From Kitasatospora aureofaciens (lineage in GTDB: Bacteria; Actinomycetota; Actinomycetes; Streptomycetales; Streptomycetaceae): a stretch of DNA of 64,000 nt. The notes under the pieces were generated by a model that worked only from the letters and a program-made list of their open reading frames with translations, did no database searches and was not told the origin of the DNA. Made by a program: the position numbers and the translations under genes. The DNA is taken from contig NZ_JAHTKP010000030.1 of NCBI RefSeq assembly GCF_019192735.1, positions 1 through 64,000 of the forward strand, read 5' to 3'. This document shows positions 34,770-42,879 of this stretch, one piece after another. Position 1 is the first letter of the stretch, and the number at the start of each line of letters is the position of its first letter.

Positions 34770-35506
34770 CGCAGCGAGAACACCTCGAACGGCACCGCGA
34801 ACCGCACCCCGAGCCGACTGCCCGCACCCCGGCCGAAGCCCTCCAGGAACTCGCGCGGGTCGGCCATCCCCCCGCCCAGCCCGGCCAGGTATGCCTTGTG
34901 CTCCTCCAGCGAGGCCACGCCCAGGTCGAAGTGGTCCGTGGTGTCGACGGCGTGCTTCGACTCCGGCGAGGCTGCCGCCCAGACCTGCCGGACGCCGTTC
35001 CACGGCTCGTGGCCCTCCTCCAGCAGCTCGCGGAACACCCAGCGGTTGCCGGCGTCCCGGGCGGCGTCCAGGGTGGCCCGGCCGACGGCGATGTGGTCGG
35101 CCTGGTTGGGGAACACCCCGCCGTACGTGTCGCGGAAGTTGCTGGTGATGACGATGTCCGGGCGGTGCCGGCGCACCGCGCGGGCGATGTCGCGGCGCAG
35201 CGCCAGCCCGTACTCCAGCATGCCGTCCGGGTGGCCGAGGAACTCGACGGTGTCGACGCCGACCACGGCGGCGGAGGCGATCTGCTCGGCCTCGCGCAGC
35301 GGCCCGCACTCCTCGGGGCTCATCGAGTCGATCCCGGCCTCGCCGCTGGTGACCATCACGTAGACGACCTTCTTGCCCTGCGAGGTCCAGCGGGCGACGG
35401 CGGCGGCCCCGCCGTACTCCATGTCGTCGGGGTGGGCGACGACGGCCAGGGCGGTCTGCCAGTCCTCGTCGACGGGCTGGAACGGCTCGGGTGCCTGCTC
35501 GCTCAT
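34766..35506 (-). CDS. PIG-L/LmbE-type zinc deacetylase
   Basis: The 246-residue enzyme has the zinc motif AHPDDMEYG near residue 24 and the downstream metal ligand in NQADHIAVG. The family removes acetyl groups from N-acetylglucosamine-type sugars; members include MshB of mycothiol biosynthesis and Mca amidase. The sequence lacks features I would use to call it MshB or Mca specifically. No signal peptide is present. It is alone on its strand and converges on the DedA gene. Confidence 0.88.
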   Translation of the reverse strand: MSEQAPEPFQPVDEDWQTALAVVAHPDDMEYGGAAAVARWTSQGKKVVYVMVTSGEAGIDSMSPEECGPLREAEQIASAAVVGVDTVEFLGHPDGMLEYGLALRRDIARAVRRHRPDIVITSNFRDTYGGVFPNQADHIAVGRATLDAARDAGNRWVFRELLEEGHEPWNGVRQVWAAASPESKHAVDTTDHFDLGVASLEEHKAYLAGLGGGMADPREFLEGFGRGAGSRLGVRFAVPFEVFSLR

Positions 35507-35768
35507 GGTGGTTCTGCCTCTCCGTGCGGCTCTGATTCGAACGGTCGTACCGCAGCGACTCTAGAAGAAGGACCGTCAGAACGCGTCCGCCGGCTTGCCC
35601 CTGACCCTCGCCCAGCAAGCCGCCGCAGCCGCCCGGGCCGCACGGCCCTTCAGAGCAGCGTGATGCCGAAAGTACAAGAACCAAACCCTCTTCCTTATCC
35701 GCACGGCGCGGGGTACCCCTGGATGGTGAGCACCCGGCCGGCGGGCGCAGTGCGGAGAGGAGCGGGCC

Positions 35769-36656
35769 ATGAGCGACGAACGCTTTGAGGACGGCTGGCG
35801 GGTCGACGAGCGGTGCACGAACTGCGACGTGGCCCGGCAGCTCGCGCCCGGCCTGATCGGTGAGGTCGACGGCCGCTCGGTCGTCCTGCGCCAGCCGCGC
35901 GGCGAAACCGAGATCCGGCAGCTCCACGCCGCCGCGCACGCCTGCCCCACCCGGTCGATCCGCCCGCCGGTCGGGCGGCTGGACGCGGCGCTGGACCCCT
36001 TCCCGATGGCCCTGGACGACACCGTGTACCTGTGCGGACACAACTCCACGCACACCGCGGGGGCCAACTCCTACCTGCTGCGCCGCCCCGACGGCACCGC
36101 GATGATGGTGGACACGCCGCGCTGGAGCACGTCGCTGGCCGCGCGCTACGAGGCACTGGGCCCCGTCACCGATGTCCTGCTCACCCACCGCGACCACGCC
36201 GCGCACGGCCGCCGCTACGCCGACCGCCTCGGCGCCCGGCTGTGGATCCACGAGGGCGACCTCGACGCCGCCCCGGACGCCGACCGTGTGCTGCGCGGCA
36301 CCGACCCGGTGGAGATCGCCGAAGGGGTGCTCGCCTTCCCCTTCCCCGGGCACACGCGAGGCAGCGTGCTCTTCCTCGCGGACGAGCGGTACTGCTTCAG
36401 CGGCGACAGCTTCTACTGGTCGCGCACCACGGCGGACATCGAGGTGGCCGACAGTGTCACCTGGTACTCCATCAGCGAGCTGGCCGCCTCCTTGGCCCGG
36501 ACCGCCGACCGACTGCACTTCGAGTGGCTGCTGCCGGGCCACGGCGACCGCCGACGCCTCCCCGCCGACGACATGGCCGAGCGGCTCCGGCGGCTGACCG
36601 CGCGTACCCGAGAACTCCGGCCCCGCCCCGTCGACTTCACCGCGGTGCGCTGGTGA
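35769..36656 (+). CDS. Ferredoxin-like plus metallo-beta-lactamase-fold hydrolase
   Basis: The 295-residue protein has two parts. Residues 1-80 form a small ferredoxin-like module with Cys16, Cys19 and Cys59 (CTNCDVARQ, then HACPTRSI), enough for a 3Fe-4S or an incomplete 4Fe-4S site. Residues 90-275 are an MBL fold with the metal motif LTHRDHAAHG (HxHxDH-like, here HRDHAAH), GHTRGSVLF and a late LPGHGD. Fusions of this kind are found in actinobacteria and suggest a redox-linked hydrolase, but the substrate is unknown. ATG 35769 is preceded by GAGAGGAG. The gap of 262 bp upstream shows nothing I can identify. Confidence 0.82.
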   Translation: MSDERFEDGWRVDERCTNCDVARQLAPGLIGEVDGRSVVLRQPRGETEIRQLHAAAHACPTRSIRPPVGRLDAALDPFPMALDDTVYLCGHNSTHTAGANSYLLRRPDGTAMMVDTPRWSTSLAARYEALGPVTDVLLTHRDHAAHGRRYADRLGARLWIHEGDLDAAPDADRVLRGTDPVEIAEGVLAFPFPGHTRGSVLFLADERYCFSGDSFYWSRTTADIEVADSVTWYSISELAASLARTADRLHFEWLLPGHGDRRRLPADDMAERLRRLTARTRELRPRPVDFTAVRW

Positions 36657-36752
36657 CTGGCCCCTCACCCGCGCGGGTTCTTATGGTGTGGATGCGCGGG
36701 CGGGTGGCAGTTCGTCCCGAATCAGCGCCGGATCAGCGCTACGGAAGAGGGG

Positions 36753-36798
36753 CTCGCCCGGCACGTCCACGACGGGGGGCGTCGACGTGCCGGGCGAG
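36753..36798. terminator. Bidirectional terminator between MBL gene and MFS operon
   Basis: A perfect 15-bp stem (CTCGCCCGGCACGTC at 36753-36767, complement at 36784-36798) has a 16-nt loop. It lies between two convergent transcription units. Confidence 0.8.
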
Positions 36799-36815
36799 GT
36801 CTGCGAGCGCGACCC

Positions 36816-38033
36816 TCAGGTCGCGTCGGGGGCGAGGTGAACATCAAGAGGGACGCGGGGCTCGCGGGCGGGCCAGCGGATCCGGGTGGCGCACAGCGAG
36901 ACGATCGCCGCCGAGGCGGCGACGGCGGCCATGCCCCACACCAGGCTGGTGGCCTCGGCGACGAAGCCGATCACCGCAGGGCCGGCGAGCAGGCCGGTGG
37001 TACCCATCGCGGCGACCAGGGAGAGGGCGTCGGAGCCCTGGCGGGCCGCCGCCACGTAGACGCACGGGGTGACGGCGGCGACGCCGAGGCCGACGCAGGC
37101 GAAGCCGAGCAGGGTCGGCAGCACGCCGCCGGTGAGCAGCGCGAGGGCCAGCCCGGCGCCGGCCAGCAGGCTGCCGGCCCGGACGATCCGGCCGTCGCCG
37201 AAGCGGGTGCGCCAGCCGTCTGCGAAGATCCGGGCGAGCACCATCATGACCGAGACGACCGCGATGCCCATCGGGGCGAGGCCGGCGCTCGCCTCGACGA
37301 CGTCCTTGAGGTAGAGCGCCGACCAGTCGTTCATGGCGCCCTCGGTGACGGTGCCGAACACCATCGCCAGGCCCATCCAGATCGTCGCCATGGCGGGCAG
37401 GGCGAATCCACGACGTTCCTTCTTCGGAGCGGCCTCCGCCGGGGCGTCCTCCCCGTCCTCCCCGTCCGCCAGCAGCGCCGGCCGCGCGACTGCGACCAGC
37501 CCGACGAGCAGCACCACGGCGAGGCCGAAGTGCACGGCGAGCGTCCCGGTGACCGCGGTGACGGCCGAGGCGAGCAGCGCCGCCAGCAGCGAGCCCGCGC
37601 TGAACGTCGCGTGCAGGCGGGACATGGTGGTCCGCTCGAACCGCGCCTCCAGCGCCGCGCCCTGGGCGTTCATGGCGACGTTCAGGCAGCCGACCGCGAC
37701 GCCGTCGCAGAACAGCACCAGCAGCGTGACCGGGTAGTTCGGCACGACGGACAGGGCGGGCAGGATCCCGCCGAGGGCCAGCGCGGACACCACCGACAGC
37801 AGGCGGGAGCCGAACCGCCGCATCAGCACCGCCACCAGTGGGAAGGACACCGCCGCGCCGACCCCGCAGGTCATCAGCAGCAGCCCGATCTGCGCCTCGC
37901 TCAGGTCGAGCCCGGCCTTGAGCGCGGGCACCCGGGAGACCCAGGTCGCGTACTGGAACCCGAGGACGAAGAACAGTGCGGCGATGGCCAGTTGGTGCCG
38001 GCGGAAGTCGTCACGAACGCGGATCATGTGCAT
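36816..38033 (-). CDS. MFS transporter, last gene of the PhyH/decarboxylase operon
   Basis: The 405-residue protein has 12 predicted helices in two halves joined by a charged loop (DGEDGEDAPAEAAPKKERR). The MFS A-like motif is visible between helices 2 and 3 (VAVLMRRFGSRLL). The start ATG 38033 overlaps the stop of the acetyltransferase gene (TGATG), so the two are translationally coupled. Its position at the end of a biosynthesis-like operon suggests export of the product, with self-protection. The direction and substrate are inferred, since MFS proteins of this subgroup (sugar-MFS/YbjJ-like) can also import. Confidence 0.88.
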   Translation of the reverse strand: MHMIRVRDDFRRHQLAIAALFFVLGFQYATWVSRVPALKAGLDLSEAQIGLLLMTCGVGAAVSFPLVAVLMRRFGSRLLSVVSALALGGILPALSVVPNYPVTLLVLFCDGVAVGCLNVAMNAQGAALEARFERTTMSRLHATFSAGSLLAALLASAVTAVTGTLAVHFGLAVVLLVGLVAVARPALLADGEDGEDAPAEAAPKKERRGFALPAMATIWMGLAMVFGTVTEGAMNDWSALYLKDVVEASAGLAPMGIAVVSVMMVLARIFADGWRTRFGDGRIVRAGSLLAGAGLALALLTGGVLPTLLGFACVGLGVAAVTPCVYVAAARQGSDALSLVAAMGTTGLLAGPAVIGFVAEATSLVWGMAAVAASAAIVSLCATRIRWPAREPRVPLDVHLAPDAT

Positions 38034-38611
38034 CAGCCCACTTCGGCTCTGAACGGCGACCCGAGGTGCGGGTCGGTGGTGTGGGTCGGCGGTGCCCCGG
38101 TCCGGTCCGGGCTCAGCGGCATCGCCATGTAGACCGCCTCGGAGCCGTAGCTCGCGGGCACGCCGATCTCGGGCCGGACCCGGTAACCCAGCGGGGTCCA
38201 CACGACATGCGAGCCGCGGACAGCGACCAGGGAGACGGTGCGGTAGCCGCCCGCCCGTGCGAGGTCCTCCAGGTGCCGCAGCAACCGATGGGCGAGGCCC
38301 CGGCCGCGCAGTTCCTCGGCGATCACCAGGTCGTGGGCGTGCATGTTGGTGGCATCCGCGTCCATGGCGATAGCGGCCTCCGCCCGGCTGAGGTCGGGGC
38401 AGCGGAACAGCGGGTAGGGCAGGGCGAGCAGGTAGCCGCCGAAGCGGCCGCGGTGCTCCAGCACGAAGCAGGTGCCCGGCGAGGCATCGTGCCGGGACCG
38501 CAGCGCCTCGCGGCCCTCGGACAGGCCGCCGGCGGCGTAGGCGCGGGCCTCCAGGGCGACGATCGCGTCCCAGTCGTCCTCGTGCACCGAACGGATCCGG
38601 ATGCCGTCCAT
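38033..38611 (-). CDS. GNAT-family N-acetyltransferase
   Basis: The 192-residue protein begins IRIRSVHEDDWDAIVALEARAY and has the acetyl-CoA binding motif A (ELRGRGLAHRLLRHLEDLA) followed by VWTPLGYRV. It transfers an acetyl or acyl group from CoA to an amine. In this operon the likely acceptor is the amine released by the PLP decarboxylase. The start ATG 38611 abuts the stop of the decarboxylase gene with no gap, and its end overlaps the MFS start. Confidence 0.88.
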   Translation of the reverse strand: MDGIRIRSVHEDDWDAIVALEARAYAAGGLSEGREALRSRHDASPGTCFVLEHRGRFGGYLLALPYPLFRCPDLSRAEAAIAMDADATNMHAHDLVIAEELRGRGLAHRLLRHLEDLARAGGYRTVSLVAVRGSHVVWTPLGYRVRPEIGVPASYGSEAVYMAMPLSPDRTGAPPTHTTDPHLGSPFRAEVG

Positions 38612-39991
38612 CTACTCCCCTCCCCCGATGCCGATCCCGTTGCCGGTGCTGGTGCCGGTGCCGATCCCGATGCAGGTGTACGGCAGTGGCTCGAAGCCGT
38701 TGAACCCCCGGGTGGTGTACGCGATGGCGTACGCGCCGCAGGAGTGCACCCAGACCGGGTCACCGGAGGCGATCGCGCGGGGTACCCGCACGAGGCCGTC
38801 CTCCTGGGCGTACGCGTCGTCGCTGTCGCAGGTCGGGCGGGCGACGAAGGCGTTGACGAACCGGCCGCCGGGGTGGGTCGGGAACTCCAGCCGGTACTGC
38901 AGCTCGTCCATCTCGTACAGGCCGTTGAACTTGCCGCAGCTCAGGAAGAGCCAGTCCTCCCGGGTGCCGTCGAGCCGGCGGCGGGAGGAGAGCCGGGCCA
39001 CGTGGGCGCGGATGGCGCCGTGGTCGGCCACCAGGTGGCGGCCCGGCTCCAGCAGGAACTCCAGCGGCCCGGACGAGAGGGCGCGCAGCCGGTCCATGCC
39101 GTCCCGGATGACGGCGAACATCTTGTCCAGCGGCGGGTTCAGCGGGCGGCCGCGCCGGTCCAGGACGCCGAGGGCGGGCAGGCCGCCGCCGAGGTTGATG
39201 GACGTGGGCGTGATGCCCCGCCAGTTGAGCGCCTCCACGACGGCGGCCAGCGAGTCGATCGCCATGTGCCAGGCCTCGGCGGTCATCTGCTGCGAGCCGA
39301 CGTGGACGGAGAGGCCGGACGGGGTCAGGCCGGCCTCGCGGGCGGCCGCCAGGACCCGGACGGCGTCCTCGGGCGAGCAGCCGAACTTGCGGCTCAGCCC
39401 CCAGAGCGCACCCTCGCCGGTGGTGGCCAGGCGGCAGAACACCCGGGAGCCGGGCGCGTGTCGGGCGATCGCTGCGACGTCCTCCAGGCTGTCGGTGGCG
39501 AAGTCGCGCACGCCGAGCCGGTGGGCCTCGGCGATGTTGCGGTCGGACTTGATGGTGTTGCCGTAGTGGATCCGGCCGGGGCTCACACCGGTGCGCAGCG
39601 CCTGGGCGATCTCCTGCGGGGAGGCGGCGTCGAAGCCGGCTCCGAGGCCCGCCAGGCAGTCGAGCACCTCGTCCACCGGGCAGGCCTTCATCGCGAACCG
39701 GACGGCCACGCCGGGCAGTTCGGCCACCAGGGTGGTGTACTGGCCGGCGACGCCGTCGAGGTCGTAGATGATCCGGTCGTCGGTCGCGGCGGCCAGCGCG
39801 GCGCGCAGGGCCGTCCGGTCGTGGGCGGGCCGGTCGGGCTCCGCGTGGCCGTGCGGGGTGCGGCCGTGCAGGGAGGCGCAGTGCGGCGCGTGCGGGTGCA
39901 CGGTCGTGTGCTGGACGGCTGTGGGCTGTGCCCTCTTGGGCTGAGCGGCCTTGGGCTGGACGGCCTTGGGCTGTGCGGTTCTCTGATGCAT
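38612..39991 (-). CDS. Fold-type III PLP-dependent decarboxylase (ornithine/lysine/DAP class)
   Basis: The 459-residue enzyme has the alanine-racemase-fold barrel with the PLP lysine in VRFAMKACP (Lys102), HVGSQ near residue 230 and the glycine loop NLGGGLPALG. The C-terminal domain has the substrate-binding motif PTCDSDDAYAQEDG (Cys388, Asp389). Asp after the Cys is the eukaryotic-type ornithine/lysine decarboxylase pattern; diaminopimelate decarboxylases have CES. A basic amino acid is therefore the likely substrate. Unusual ends: the N-terminus has four QPKA-like repeats (residues 7-26) and a His-rich stretch, and the C-terminus is a Gly/Ile/Thr-rich tail. The gene sits third in the operon. 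Confidence 0.87.
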   Translation of the reverse strand: MHQRTAQPKAVQPKAAQPKRAQPTAVQHTTVHPHAPHCASLHGRTPHGHAEPDRPAHDRTALRAALAAATDDRIIYDLDGVAGQYTTLVAELPGVAVRFAMKACPVDEVLDCLAGLGAGFDAASPQEIAQALRTGVSPGRIHYGNTIKSDRNIAEAHRLGVRDFATDSLEDVAAIARHAPGSRVFCRLATTGEGALWGLSRKFGCSPEDAVRVLAAAREAGLTPSGLSVHVGSQQMTAEAWHMAIDSLAAVVEALNWRGITPTSINLGGGLPALGVLDRRGRPLNPPLDKMFAVIRDGMDRLRALSSGPLEFLLEPGRHLVADHGAIRAHVARLSSRRRLDGTREDWLFLSCGKFNGLYEMDELQYRLEFPTHPGGRFVNAFVARPTCDSDDAYAQEDGLVRVPRAIASGDPVWVHSCGAYAIAYTTRGFNGFEPLPYTCIGIGTGTSTGNGIGIGGGE

Positions 39992-40013
39992 CGCTGGGGG
40001 CTCCTGGTCCCGG

Positions 40014-41330
40014 CTACCGCGGCAGCCGGTCGGCGGGGGTGGCCTTGCTCGCCCGCACCAGCGGGCCCCACGCGTCGATCAGCAGTGCGAAGTCCTCGAT
40101 GTCCGCCTGCGCCTCGTCGAGCAGACGCGCCCGCAGGGGCGCCAGGTGATCGGCGAACTCGGCGTACTTGCCGCCGAGTTGCCGGTAGCAGTGGTCGAGC
40201 GCGGCGAGCCGCCGGTGGTTCTCCGCACGGTCCGTCGCGGCGCTGCGGCGGGCGGAGTCGGCGATCAGGTCGGCGCGCACGTGGTGGTGCTCGTCGAGCA
40301 GGGCGCCGGCGGCGGCCTCCATCTCGGAGTAGACCGGGTAGAGGTAGAGCATGGAGAGCAGGAACTTGGCGTAGCGCAGCTGGTAGGCGGTGAAGCCGGG
40401 GCCGGTGCGCCGTTCCGGGGTGTAGTAGTTGACGATGTGCCGGTTGTGCACGACGCCGGGCAGGGTGGCGTCGCGGACGAGGTGCAGCAGGAAGTAGTCG
40501 CTGCCGATGGTCGCGGTGGCGGGCGGCAACGGGACGCGCTCGTAGACCTCGTGGTCGAGGGCGACGTTGCACATGTCGATCCGCCAGATGTCCGGGAGGT
40601 CGAGGACGGCGCGGTCGCGGGTGAACGGGTCGGTGCCGGCACCTGCAAAGGACTCGGCGGCGAGCTCGCGCCGCTCCTCCTCGGTGGCGCCGGTGGGCGC
40701 CCACAGCCCGACGATCTCGTGGTAGACCGCCGGGTCGAGGTCGCGGATCTCGCCGATGTCGACGGAGAGTTCACCGACGAAGGAGCCGCCGACGAGCGCG
40801 ACCGGCTTGTCGGCGTGGGCCGGGTCGAGGGCGCTCTCGGTGACGGCGCCGGCCGCGTCGACGGCCCGCCGGCCGAGGGTGGCGAGTTCGTGGTCGACGG
40901 GGAACACCGGCTTGCCGTCGAGGAGTTGGTAGTGGCTGTCGGAGTCGCGGCGGTGCACGGAGGTGCAGCCGAGGGCGGCGGCGATCAGGAACGCGCGGTT
41001 GGTGCAGGCGCCGTAGGACACGGCGTCCGGCAGTATGAGGTCCAACAAGCGGTCCGCGCCGACGAGTTCGGAGCGCGCGATGACGTCCCGCAGGAAGGCC
41101 CGCTGGGCGTCCTCGTCGAGGTGGTGGACGAGCACGTCGGCGGTGCCGGGCAGGGCGGCGACGGCCTTGGCGTGCTCCTCGTACGCCGGCTCGTCGGCGG
41201 AGTCCAGGATCAGCAGGTGCACCTCGGCGTCGAACGTTCGCGCCGCGTGGGCGGCTTCGGCTCCGATCTCGGCGATCGTCCCGGCGCAGGCCCGGTTGGT
41301 CGGCAGGGTCAGGCAGATTCTGCGACGCAC
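40014..41330 (-). CDS. Conserved actinobacterial protein, glycosyltransferase-like (resembles DUF6271)
   Basis: The 438-residue protein starts RRRICLTLPTNRACAGTIAE and continues with FDAEVHLLILDSADE. This is the beginning of a nucleotide-sugar-like Rossmann fold as in GT-A glycosyltransferases. DAVSYGACTNRAFLIAAALG and RDSDSHYQLL follow; the DSD could serve as the DxD metal motif. The C-terminal 170 residues are mostly helical. I believe it matches the DUF6271 family, whose function is not established, but I am not certain of the number. GTG 41330 is two bases after the PhyH stop, with GGGGAG before it, so the two genes are coupled. Confidence 0.75.
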   Translation of the reverse strand: MRRRICLTLPTNRACAGTIAEIGAEAAHAARTFDAEVHLLILDSADEPAYEEHAKAVAALPGTADVLVHHLDEDAQRAFLRDVIARSELVGADRLLDLILPDAVSYGACTNRAFLIAAALGCTSVHRRDSDSHYQLLDGKPVFPVDHELATLGRRAVDAAGAVTESALDPAHADKPVALVGGSFVGELSVDIGEIRDLDPAVYHEIVGLWAPTGATEEERRELAAESFAGAGTDPFTRDRAVLDLPDIWRIDMCNVALDHEVYERVPLPPATATIGSDYFLLHLVRDATLPGVVHNRHIVNYYTPERRTGPGFTAYQLRYAKFLLSMLYLYPVYSEMEAAAGALLDEHHHVRADLIADSARRSAATDRAENHRRLAALDHCYRQLGGKYAEFADHLAPLRARLLDEAQADIEDFALLIDAWGPLVRASKATPADRLPR

Positions 41331-41332
41331 CG

Positions 41333-42373
41333 CTACTCCCCCGCCCCGGTGGACCCCTTGCCGCTCCAGGATGCGAGTCCGAGCAGCTTCTCACCCAACT
41401 CCGTGAGCTCGGCGCGCCCGTAGCGCAGCGACTCGTGCCGGGTCGCGTCGCCGACGAGCGTGCGGTTCCAGTCCGGCGTGCTCAGGGCGCGCCAGGACTC
41501 GACGCGCGAGCGGCGGATCCCCTCGGCCTCCTCCAGCGCGGGCATCATCGACAGGTACTGCACGGCGCGGACGCCGTTCGCCGAGGTGTTGCGCTCGACG
41601 CCGTGGGCGAGCAGGCCGTTCCAGATCAGCAGGTCGCCGGCCTTCAACTCGGGCCGTACGACCGGGAACTCTCCCCGGTCGACGTTCGGCCGGATCGGGT
41701 CGCGGTCGCCGGGCTGGGCGGCCTGCCACTGGTTGAACCGCCGGAAGAGTTCCGGGTTGCACTGGAAGCCGCCGTGGCCGGGCTGGGTGTCGTTGAGCGC
41801 GATGATGCCCTGGACGCGCTGGGGCAGCATGCCGAGCGTGGTGTCGACGTCCCAGTGCAGCTCGATGTCGAAGCCCTTGTCGGTGGGCTCGATGTGCGCG
41901 CGGTCGCGGTTGCGGACGTTGGGCGGGTTGAGGTTGAGCCGGTCCAGGGTGACCCACAGTTCCTCGCAGTCCCACACGTCCACGAAGGCGTCGTAGACCC
42001 GCCGGGTCTGCCGGCTGTCCCAGATCAGCTGGTGGTGGTAGGCCTCGACGAACCCGTAGATGTGCAGGTGCTGGTCGAGTTCGTCGCGGAACTCCCGCTC
42101 CTGGTACCAGTCTTCGGGGCGGTCGGGGGACAGACCCTGGAAGTCCCAGGTGAAGTCGAGCAGGCGCTTGGCCGCCCCGGCCGGGATCGCCTCTTTCACG
42201 ACGACGTAGCCGTAGGTCTGCCAGAACGCGTAGTCCTCCTCGGACAGCACGCGCAGCGGCCGCGTCTTGCGGATGTCCCGCAGCGCGGTCTGCGCGAGGT
42301 AGGCCTCCCCGTCGGCGCTGAAGTAGGGACGGTCCGAGGCGGCCCGATGCAGATATCCGTCAGGGGTCGACAT
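41333..42373 (-). CDS. PhyH-family Fe(II)/2-oxoglutarate dioxygenase
   Basis: The 346-residue enzyme has the facial triad of the phytanoyl-CoA dioxygenase family: HWD (about His173 and Asp175, in ELHWDVDTT), a distal His in LLAHGVERN (about 257) and an arginine for 2-oxoglutarate a few residues later (NGVRAVQYL). Such enzymes hydroxylate, halogenate or desaturate amino acids and small metabolites. As first gene of the operon it probably modifies an amino acid or its amine. ATG 42373 is chosen, with GGAG 10 nt before it. The promoter must lie in the 500-bp gap upstream, which holds a DasR-like site. Confidence 0.88.
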   Translation of the reverse strand: MSTPDGYLHRAASDRPYFSADGEAYLAQTALRDIRKTRPLRVLSEEDYAFWQTYGYVVVKEAIPAGAAKRLLDFTWDFQGLSPDRPEDWYQEREFRDELDQHLHIYGFVEAYHHQLIWDSRQTRRVYDAFVDVWDCEELWVTLDRLNLNPPNVRNRDRAHIEPTDKGFDIELHWDVDTTLGMLPQRVQGIIALNDTQPGHGGFQCNPELFRRFNQWQAAQPGDRDPIRPNVDRGEFPVVRPELKAGDLLIWNGLLAHGVERNTSANGVRAVQYLSMMPALEEAEGIRRSRVESWRALSTPDWNRTLVGDATRHESLRYGRAELTELGEKLLGLASWSGKGSTGAGE

Positions 42374-42619
42374 GAACAAGTCACTCCATGGTTCGCATTC
42401 GACACAGTGCTTCCTTGACGTACAGTGCGGGCACGACGAGCTGCCGGATCGTCACCGATCGCGTGGGGAAATCAGCCCGCGGAGCGCATGCCCCTCCGCA
42501 TGCGCTCGACCCTGCCGCGGCCCGGGCCATGGAACTCTCGCCAGGTCGCGCGGCCAACTCGCCCGCCCGGCAAGGCCTCTCACCCTGCCTCGGTCCTCGC
42601 CGGATGGCGTTCCCCCTAC

Positions 42620-42635
42620 GGTGGACTAGACCAAC
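42620..42635. promoter_or_regulatory. DasR-responsive-element-like site
   Basis: The 12-base core TGGACTAGACCA (42622-42633) differs at one base from the published DasR core TGGTCTAGACCA. It lies about 250 bp before the PhyH start. DasR represses GlcNAc/chitin and antibiotic genes in streptomycetes. One mismatch in the centre weakens the call. Confidence 0.4.
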
Positions 42636-42710
42636 TAATGGTGTCAACCCTCGTCCCCCGGTTACCAATAGGGAATTCGGCGCAGCTCAGGGGCACCGCC
42701 GGGCTCGCTT

Positions 42711-42760
42711 TATGTTTCGCCAACTGACATAAGCGCGGGTATGTTTCGGGAATTGACATA
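42711..42760. repeat. Two near-identical 21-bp palindromic sites
   Basis: TATGT-N11-ACATA occurs at 42711-42731 and 42740-42760. The spacers are also similar (TTCGSSAAYTG), so they are direct repeats of a palindromic site, with centres 29 bp apart. They stand immediately downstream of a strong terminator. They could be operators or recombinase sites. Confidence 0.75.
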
Positions 42761-42766
42761 ACAAGA

Positions 42767-42794
42767 GCCGCCCGAGGCCGAAGCCTCGGGCGGC
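42767..42794 (-). terminator. Terminator of the radical SAM gene
   Basis: On the minus strand a perfect 12-bp stem (GCCGCCCGAGGC) is closed by the stable TTCG tetraloop and followed by TCTTGTT. It lies 86 bp past the radical SAM stop. Confidence 0.9.
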
Positions 42795-42879
42795 CGAGTG
42801 TGCCGACAGGGTCGATCAGGAGTGAACCGCCGGAGCGGCCACGTCCGTTGTCCCGGACGTGGAGACTGTGAGAGAGCGG

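Larger units (their letters stand above)
42374..42879. other. 506-bp intergenic region upstream of the PhyH operon
   Basis: No gene is supported here. The region is AT-richer near 42630-42770. It holds a DasR-like site (42620-42635), two 21-bp palindromes (42711-42760) and the terminator of the radical SAM gene (42767-42794). It must contain the promoter of the leftward PhyH operon. Confidence 0.7.

Noticed and set aside
34766..35506. PIG-L deacetylase as MshB or Mca of mycothiol metabolism
   Set aside because: The zinc motif is shared by the whole family and no feature specific to MshB or Mca is visible, so only the family is called.
42711..42760. Twin palindromes as ends of an insertion sequence
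   Set aside because: They are direct repeats 29 bp apart with no transposase between or beside them and no target duplication visible.
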